Positions 1 to 4,066 of a stretch of DNA of 6,426 nt are shown here, one piece after another. The notes below the pieces were generated by a model. It worked only from the letters and a program-made list of their open reading frames with translations. It made no database searches and was not told the origin of the DNA. Position 1 is the first letter of the stretch; the number at the start of each line of letters is the position of its first letter. This DNA is from Deltaproteobacteria bacterium. GTDB taxonomy: Bacteria > Desulfobacterota > UBA8473. The position numbers and the translations under genes are program-made. The stretch covers positions 1 to 6,426 of the forward strand of contig DAOWME010000177.1 in assembly GCA_030643245.1 (NCBI GenBank), in the 5' to 3' direction.

Positions 1-52
1 CTGTATATCTAAACCAAAAACACTATAGATTTGGGCCAGCAATCCCCATGCC

Positions 53-127
53 AAGAAAAACCTAAGTTGGAGTACTATACCTTCAAATTTTAAGCCAACT
101 GTCATTTGCGATCATAGGTTTTTTCTT
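53..127. repeat. AT-rich interrupted inverted repeat
   Basis: Two nested arm pairs are visible. AAGAAAAACCTA at 53-64 is complementary to 115-127 with one bulged T, and AGTTGG at 65-70 is complementary to CCAACT at 95-100. The right arm has 14 unpaired bases between its two halves, and a T-run falls at 119-124 inside the outer arm. As RNA this could fold into a loose stem. The long loop, low GC content and position of the T-run make it a poor intrinsic terminator. No upstream gene is visible that it would terminate. The rest of 1-364 holds no supportable gene, and the short reading frames on both strands lack ribosome binding sites and recognisable sequence. Confidence 0.3.
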
Positions 128-368
128 TTAAAGGAAAAGATTATGTGATATATTTAATTAACTAAGGATATGGATGCGTATCAAGGGAGAATATGGGTTT
201 TTCGAGGTTTTATGGGCGTCATTGGAAACTTCCAAGTCATTTATTAAAGTTATATTTGGTGCCCATCCATAAAAGGCTATTTGCCATGATCTTTTTGTTT
301 TCCTTGACCTTGCATCTATTACCTCGTGCTCATCCATAAATAGACTTCTTGAGAAAAAGGGCACGAGT

Positions 369-390
369 TGGTTTCCAATTCAGAAATGAG
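369..390 (+). repeat. Terminal-type ~22-nt repeat, copy A
   Basis: This is the left copy of a unit with consensus roughly GTTTCCA-CCAGAAATGAG. It lies in forward orientation and is the inverted counterpart of copies at 497-518 and 519-540. The conserved core AGAAATG is identical in all three. One copy at one end and two inverted copies at the other resembles transposon ends with multiple transposase-binding repeats, as known for the IS21 family. The family assignment is an inference. Confidence 0.5.
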
Positions 391-496
391 CAATTTTTTC
401 TCTGAGCAAGGCCGCACGACGGTTTGCGCCGAGTCGTACATGATCGTACGTCGCAGGCGTAAACCAGAGGAGAACGCAGCTCAGGGGAAAAATGGC

Positions 497-518
497 CATT
501 TCTGGATGGAAACTACCT
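497..518 (-). repeat. Terminal-type ~22-nt repeat, copy B
   Basis: This is the inverted copy of the 369-390 unit and the first of a tandem pair. The plus strand begins CATTTCTGGATGGA. The copy at 519-540 begins CATTTCTGGGTGGA, which is 13 of 14 identical, and starts exactly 22 nt later. Confidence 0.55.
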
Positions 519-540
519 CATTTCTGGGTGGACACCTTCA
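519..540 (-). repeat. Terminal-type ~22-nt repeat, copy C
   Basis: This is the outer member of the tandem pair that starts at 497, with a 22-nt period. It lies outside the best-paired palindrome core, so the element probably extends at least to about 540. I found no convincing target-site duplication flanking 369-540. From 541 to 866 I see no gene and no clear RNA, only a perfect 11-bp palindrome, TGACCAGGTCA, at 713-723. Confidence 0.5.
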
Positions 541-712
541 AGTTGTATTGGGGTACCGTTTCAAAAAGGCACTTCTCAATAAATTCGACCTGTGCAGTTG
601 GGCAGGTTTGCTGCTTACCGGCTACTTATTTCGGTTGCTTCTTATGAACTACATTCTGGTATAAGGCTGTATGTGTAATAGGATGATAAGTCTCCTCTGT
701 ATATTTGAATGT

Positions 713-723
713 TGACCAGGTCA
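713..723. promoter_or_regulatory. Short perfect palindrome, possible operator half
   Basis: TGACC-A-GGTCA is a perfect 11-bp palindrome in the non-coding stretch. It lies about 290 nt before the first gene with no recognisable promoter beside it. It may be a protein-binding site but could easily be chance. Confidence 0.15.
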
Positions 724-866
724 TTACGTATAACAAGCAAACGAAACAAGCAGCCGGCGCTTAACGCAGGCCTGTTGACTGAATCATCAGAGACACTTCA
801 AGACATTGGGTTTGTGTAACTGCACAGGTCGAAAAAATTGGGGGAGATGATATCGGCTTTTTTGAG

Positions 867-918
867 GGATAACCTGTATTGACGCAATATTATATGCGTT
901 TACCACAGGTTCTTATCC
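867..918. repeat. Stem-loop / palindrome upstream of the yebC-ruv operon
   Basis: AACCTGT at 871-877 is perfectly complementary to ACAGGTT at 905-911. Inside it GACGC 881-885 pairs with GCGTT 896-900 (one G-T) around an AT-only 10-nt loop. Outside it GGAT 867-870 pairs with ATCC 915-918 after a 3-nt bulge. The structure has no trailing T-run, so it is not a standard terminator. The AT-rich centre and the adjoining DnaA box suggest a regulatory or protein-binding site. Confidence 0.5.
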
Positions 919-921
919 ACA
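913..921 (+). promoter_or_regulatory. Perfect DnaA-box sequence TTATCCACA
   Basis: TTATCCACA matches the high-affinity DnaA box (consensus TTATNCACA) exactly. It overlaps the right arm of the stem-loop at 867-918 and sits 92 nt before the yebC start. I see only one exact box, with no cluster and no dnaA, dnaN, rpmH or similar gene nearby, so a replication origin is unlikely. DnaA control of the operon is possible. An exact 9-mer can also occur by chance. Confidence 0.35.
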
Positions 922-937
922 ACAAGAAGCAAATGAC

Positions 938-964
938 CAGCAGCAACTATGATAGTGGCTGTTG
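938..964. promoter_or_regulatory. Operator-like palindrome overlapping the promoter
   Basis: CAGCAACTAT (941-950) and ATAGTGGCTG (952-961) are inverted copies around a single central base, with one mismatch. Three more outer pairs (one G-T) reach 938-964. The palindrome runs into the -35 element at 962-967. This is the geometry of a dimeric repressor or activator site. No T-run follows, so it is not a terminator. The cognate protein cannot be named from the sequence. Confidence 0.4.
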
Positions 965-990
965 AGCATCAGACGGAAAAAGGTTATATT
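962..990 (+). promoter_or_regulatory. Putative sigma-70 promoter of the yebC-ruvCAB operon
   Basis: TTGAGC (962-967) is a 4/6 match to the -35 consensus. A 17-nt spacer separates it from TATATT (985-990), a 5/6 match to the -10. Transcription would begin near 997, giving a leader of only about 17 nt that consists mainly of the ribosome binding site. No competing pair with good spacing was found between 866 and 1013. Confidence 0.5.
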
Positions 991-1002
991 CATATAAGCT
1001 TT

Positions 1003-1010
1003 AGGAGGGG
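1003..1010 (+). promoter_or_regulatory. Strong ribosome binding site for yebC
   Basis: AGGAGGGG contains a full AGGAGG Shine-Dalgarno core (1003-1008) 5 nt before the GTG at 1014. This fixes the GTG as the start codon. Confidence 0.85.
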
Positions 1011-1013
1011 CAC

Positions 1014-1766
1014 GTGTCCGGACATTCAAAATGGAGTACGATAAAGCACAAAAAGGGTAAAGAGGATGCCAAAAGAGGCAAGATATTTACTAAATTAATC
1101 AAGGAAATTACGGTTGCCGCAAGGACGGGTGGCGGAGACAGTGAAGGGAATCCTCGCTTGAGAACAGCTATCGCCAATGCGAAGGCACAAAATATGCCTG
1201 GTGAAAATATAGAGAGGGCAATTAAGCGGGGAACCGGAGAACTGGAAGGCGTCAACTATGAAGAACTCACTTACGAGGGATACGGTCCCAAGGGGGCTGC
1301 CGTGTTGGTGGATATAATGACCGATAACAGGAAGAGGACAGTGGCAGATATAAGACACGTATTCTCTAAGAATAACGGCAATTTGGCAGAGAGCGGAAGT
1401 GTCGCATGGATGTTCGAAAAAAAAGGGATGATAACCTTTGGCAAGAACAATGTAGAAGAAGAGACATTAATAGATATTGCACTTGATGCCGGCGCCGAGG
1501 ATGTGAAGGAAGGCGAAGACGAATACGATGTTATTACAGCCCCTGAGGACTTTGAAGGCGTAAAGGAGGCTATTGACAAAAGCGGTTTGAATTATGAATT
1601 AGCTGAAGTCAGCATGGTTCCCAATAGTACGGTCAGGCTTGAGGGTAAGGAAGCCCAGCAGATACTAAGGCTGGTGGAGATGCTGGAAGAGAATGACGAC
1701 GTTCAAAAGGTGTATTCCAACTTTGACATCCCGGATGAGATTATGGAAGAGTTGAGCATAACGTAA
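1014..1766 (+). CDS. yebC: YebC/TACO1-family regulatory or translation factor
   Basis: This is a 250-residue cytoplasmic protein of the usual YebC/PmpR/TACO1 length. The N-terminus carries the family signature MSGHSKWSTIKHKKG followed by DAKRGKIFTKLIKEI. The block ending NAKAQNMPGENIERAIKRG lies near residues 55-72, and TYEGYGPKGAAVLVD follows at about 84-98. The acidic C-terminal third is also typical. The start is a GTG 5 nt after a strong Shine-Dalgarno sequence, and the encoded MSGHSKW is the canonical family N-terminus. Members were first described as DNA-binding regulators (PmpR type). More recent work on the family, including mitochondrial TACO1, points to a role on the ribosome that helps translation of difficult proline-rich stretches. 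Which applies here cannot be read from the sequence. It is the first gene of the apparent operon, 34 nt ahead of ruvC, a common neighbour in bacteria. Confidence 0.95.
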   Translation: MSGHSKWSTIKHKKGKEDAKRGKIFTKLIKEITVAARTGGGDSEGNPRLRTAIANAKAQNMPGENIERAIKRGTGELEGVNYEELTYEGYGPKGAAVLVDIMTDNRKRTVADIRHVFSKNNGNLAESGSVAWMFEKKGMITFGKNNVEEETLIDIALDAGAEDVKEGEDEYDVITAPEDFEGVKEAIDKSGLNYELAEVSMVPNSTVRLEGKEAQQILRLVEMLEENDDVQKVYSNFDIPDEIMEELSIT

Positions 1767-1800
1767 CAGAAATAGCGATGGATGTTATCGGTTTTAATGT

Positions 1801-2304
1801 ATGGAAATATATAGGATTTTGGGAGTCGACCCGGGAAGCTCTGTCACTGGTTATGGTATTGTTGAACAACGAGAGAATCGACTTCTCCATGGGGAGAATG
1901 GAGAAATTACGGTCCCCAAAAAGGCATCTTTGCCCCAATCTTTGAAGAAAATTTATGATGATCTGCAAAAGGTTATACGCCGTTGCTCACCGGACATTAT
2001 GGCCGTTGAGGGCCTCTTTTACTACAAGAATGCGAAGACCGCACTAAAGCTCGGGCATGCCAGAGGGATAGCAATTCTAGCGGCAGTCAATGCAGACCTT
2101 GACGTCTATGAATACAGTCCGATGGAGATAAAACAGGCGGTCGTGGGCTATGGGAGGGCCACGAAGAGTCAAACGCAGATGATGGTTAAAGAACTCCTGA
2201 ACCTTCCGGAGGTTGTCTCCTTTGATGCCTCCGATGCCCTCGCTGTGGCGATCTGCCACATAAACTCCATAAGAATGAAAGACGCCTTGAGACAATCGAG
2301 ATGA
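1801..2304 (+). CDS. ruvC: Crossover junction endodeoxyribonuclease RuvC
   Basis: The product is 167 residues, close to the usual 160-175. RuvC is the Holliday-junction resolvase: a dimer with an RNase H-like fold that makes paired, metal-dependent nicks in junctions held by RuvAB. All four acidic catalytic residues are visible: D10 in GVDPG, E70 in AVEGLFYYKNA, and D142 and D145 in FDASDALAVAICH. The conserved basic segment KQAVVGYGRATKSQ (111-124) is present too. The ATG at 1801 is the only reasonable start because an in-frame TAA lies at 1795-1797. No clear Shine-Dalgarno precedes it, so translation may depend on coupling to yebC 34 nt upstream. The stop codon overlaps the ruvA start (ATGA). 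Confidence 0.97.
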   Translation: MEIYRILGVDPGSSVTGYGIVEQRENRLLHGENGEITVPKKASLPQSLKKIYDDLQKVIRRCSPDIMAVEGLFYYKNAKTALKLGHARGIAILAAVNADLDVYEYSPMEIKQAVVGYGRATKSQTQMMVKELLNLPEVVSFDASDALAVAICHINSIRMKDALRQSR

Positions 2305-2906
2305 TTGCACAGATTCAGGGAAAACTAGTTCATAAGTCTCCGGATTATCTCATTATTGATGTTAACGGGGTGGGTTACGAGGTTCATACCCCTCTTTCCA
2401 CCTTTTACCAGCTACCTGATATTGACAGCACTATCAGACTGAATACCTATACTCACATCCGGGAAGACCTGTTGCAGCTTTATGGTTTTCTTACAATGGT
2501 GGAAAAGGATCTCTTCCAACTCCTCATAGGTGTATCCGGCATAGGACCCAGGTTGGCGGTTAACATCCTTTCGGGAATTCCCGGAAGTGATCTCTGCGAG
2601 GCGTTATCAGAAGGAGATGTACGGAAATTATGCGCCACGCCGGGAATTGGCAAAAAAACAGCCGAGCGGATGGTGGTTGAGTTAAAGGACAAGATCGGAA
2701 GGGTGTCGCTTTCTGATGAACCTCCAGCTACCGGAAAAGGAGACCACGAAGAGATTGAGGAGGATGTTGTTTCTGCCCTTGTGAACCTCGGTTACAAAAA
2801 GGCTGCGGCGGAAAGGGCATTGGGAAAGGCCAAGAATTTCATGACAGGCGATACCTTGATCGTTGAGGACTTGCTCAAAGAGGCGTTAAAAGTACTGTCC
2901 AAATAA
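2301..2906 (+). CDS. ruvA: Holliday junction DNA helicase subunit RuvA
   Basis: The product is 201 residues, the normal RuvA length. RuvA binds four-way junctions as a tetramer or octamer and loads the RuvB motor rings for branch migration. Domain I, an OB-type fold, opens with MIAQIQGKL and contains VNGVGYEV (21-28). The acidic pin residues E55 and D56 lie in REDLLQLYGF. Domain II has two helix-hairpin-helix motifs, GVSGIGPRLAVNIL (77-90) and ATPGIGKKTAERMVVELK (112-129). After an acidic, flexible linker (about 134-155), domain III (about 156-201) is the RuvB-contacting helical bundle, with DVVSALVNLGYKKAAAERAL. The gene overlaps ruvC by 4 nt, which indicates translational coupling and explains the weak ribosome binding site. 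Confidence 0.97.
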   Translation: MIAQIQGKLVHKSPDYLIIDVNGVGYEVHTPLSTFYQLPDIDSTIRLNTYTHIREDLLQLYGFLTMVEKDLFQLLIGVSGIGPRLAVNILSGIPGSDLCEALSEGDVRKLCATPGIGKKTAERMVVELKDKIGRVSLSDEPPATGKGDHEEIEEDVVSALVNLGYKKAAAERALGKAKNFMTGDTLIVEDLLKEALKVLSK

Positions 2907-2948
2907 GGACACCGTCCCTAAGAGCGTGTTTGAAAAGACCGAGTCCTT
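2905..2948. repeat. Inverted repeat in the ruvA-ruvB spacer
   Basis: AAGGAC (2905-2910) is complementary to GTCCTT (2943-2948). Within the left part, GGAC-ACC-GTCC (2907-2917) can form a small hairpin. The segment CCGTCCCT (2912-2919) is the reverse complement of part of the sequence at 6284-6292 downstream of the last gene, so it may be a fragment of a dispersed repeat. No T-run follows, so I do not call a terminator. Confidence 0.25.
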
Positions 2949-2970
2949 GATACCTCTTCTTGACTATTTT

Positions 2971-2974
2971 GGAG
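2971..2974 (+). promoter_or_regulatory. Ribosome binding site deciding the ruvB start
   Basis: GGAG lies 6 nt before ATG 2981, which is ideal spacing. The in-frame TTG at 2960 has no such site. This supports ATG 2981 as the true start. Confidence 0.7.
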
Positions 2975-2980
2975 TATACG

Positions 2981-4000
2981 ATGATCGAACGGGATGTCGC
3001 GCCGGAGGGTCAGGAAGACGATACTTACTACGATACCAGTCTTCGGCCGAGATTGTTGGATGAATATGTAGGTCAGGAGAAGATTAAAGAAAACCTCAGG
3101 GTATTTATTGAGGCGGCAAGGGAGAGGGGAGAGGCCTTGGATCACGTATTGTTCTATGGTCCCCCTGGGTTGGGTAAGACTACCCTAGCTTACATAGTCT
3201 CCCAGGAATTGAATGTCAACATCAAGGCCACGTCAGGTCCGGTAATCGAACGTCCTGGCGATCTGGCGGCAATCCTTACTAACCTCCGGGAACATGACGT
3301 GCTCTTTGTCGATGAGGTTCACCGCCTCAATCACGTGGTTGAGGAGATCCTCTATCCTGCCATGGAAGATTATAAACTCGATATAATTATCGGGCAGGGG
3401 CCGAGCGCCCGGTCTATTAAACTCGATATTTCCAGATTCACCTTAGTTGGTGCAACAACAAGAGCAGGGTTACTCACATCCCCTTTGAGAGACAGGTTTG
3501 GGGTGATTGCAAGGCTTGATTTTTATTCTAATGACGAGCTTCAGACAATCGTTGAACGCTCGGCCAGGATCTTGGATGTCAAAATGGACCCCGCAGGCGC
3601 TATTGAGATCGCAAAGAGATCAAGGGGGACTCCCAGGGTGGCGAACCGTCTGCTTAGAAGGATTAGGGACTATGCACAGGTGAGAGCGGACGGTGTGATC
3701 ACCGCAAAGGTGGCGAAAGATGCCTTGGAGATGCTTGAAGTTGATGACAAGGGGTTCGACAAGATGGACCGTAAGATTCTATTAACTATAATCGATAAGT
3801 TTGATGGCGGTCCTGTGGGGATCGACACCCTGTCCGCGGCAGTCAACGAAGAAAAAGATACCATTGAGGATGTGTATGAACCCTTTCTGATTCAACAGGG
3901 ATATCTATCCCGTACCCCACGGGGCAGGGTGGTTACAAAACAAGTCTTTAAACACTTCGGAAGGACTTGCAAAGAGGATATGCAGGGAAGGTTGTTTTAA
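2981..4000 (+). CDS. ruvB: Holliday junction branch migration ATPase RuvB
   Basis: From ATG 2981 the product is 339 residues, matching the usual 330-350. An in-frame TTG at 2960 would add 7 residues, but only the ATG has a GGAG site at proper spacing. RuvB forms hexameric AAA+ rings that pump DNA through RuvA-bound junctions. Visible elements are SLRPRLLDEYVGQ near the start (20-32), Walker A GPPGLGKT (60-67), Walker B with DEVH (111-114), sensor 1 GATTRAG (157-163), the arginine finger in SPLRDRFG (R170), and sensor 2 GTPRVANRLLRR (216-227). The C-terminal winged-helix domain begins near 266, with GGPVGIDTLSAAV and DNA-contacting SRTPRGR (310-316). It follows ruvA by 74 nt, a looser junction than ruvC-ruvA, and nothing is truncated. 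Confidence 0.97.
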   Translation: MIERDVAPEGQEDDTYYDTSLRPRLLDEYVGQEKIKENLRVFIEAARERGEALDHVLFYGPPGLGKTTLAYIVSQELNVNIKATSGPVIERPGDLAAILTNLREHDVLFVDEVHRLNHVVEEILYPAMEDYKLDIIIGQGPSARSIKLDISRFTLVGATTRAGLLTSPLRDRFGVIARLDFYSNDELQTIVERSARILDVKMDPAGAIEIAKRSRGTPRVANRLLRRIRDYAQVRADGVITAKVAKDALEMLEVDDKGFDKMDRKILLTIIDKFDGGPVGIDTLSAAVNEEKDTIEDVYEPFLIQQGYLSRTPRGRVVTKQVFKHFGRTCKEDMQGRLF

Positions 4001-4066
4001 GTGCAAGACAGAAGGCAAAATGCAGAAGCCGCCGCGTTCAATTTGAATGTCTCCCTGGGGAAGTAA

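Larger units (their letters stand above)
365..519. repeat. Long imperfect palindrome, MITE-like hairpin element
   Basis: The two halves of this stretch pair almost throughout around a centre at about 442. Arm pairs, outermost first, are 365-367/517-519, GTTTCC 371-376/508-513, CAGAAATG 381-388/497-504, the T-run 394-398/A-run 488-492, CTGAGC 402-407/479-484, a symmetric 13x13 unpaired loop, GGTTTGCGCC 421-430/456-465 with one G-T, and CGTAC 435-439/446-450 around a 6-nt loop. I count about 49 Watson-Crick and 5 wobble pairs, well beyond chance. No reading frame inside it looks like a protein. It could be a miniature transposable element, the joined ends of a decayed insertion sequence, or a structured RNA. 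The outer arms contain a repeat that also occurs tandemly just outside (519-540), which favours the mobile-element reading. Confidence 0.7.

Noticed and set aside
158..364. Minus-strand frame of 68 codons starting at GTG
   Set aside because: It has no Shine-Dalgarno sequence, no recognised domain and an unremarkable AT-rich composition. A short chance frame is more likely.
368..664. Plus-strand frame of 98 codons starting at TTG
   Set aside because: It has no ribosome binding site and no recognisable protein sequence, and its first half runs through the palindrome at 365-519, which explains that DNA better.
725..780. Integron attC-like stretch (TAACAAGC ... GGCGCTTAACGC)
   Set aside because: The phrase resembles attC sites, but I cannot find a matching pair of RYYYAAC/GTTRRRY core sites or the paired inner arms, and no cassette or integrase is nearby.
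879..907. TTGACG at 879-884 as a -35 element
   Set aside because: No acceptable -10 hexamer lies 16-18 nt downstream, and the TATA-like bases inside the stem-loop are too close.
850..925. Replication origin
   Set aside because: There is only one exact DnaA box, no box cluster, and no origin-linked genes in the window.
2960..2980. TTG 2960 as the ruvB start, adding seven residues
   Set aside because: ATG 2981 has GGAG at 6-nt spacing and gives the usual RuvB length. The TTG lacks a binding site.
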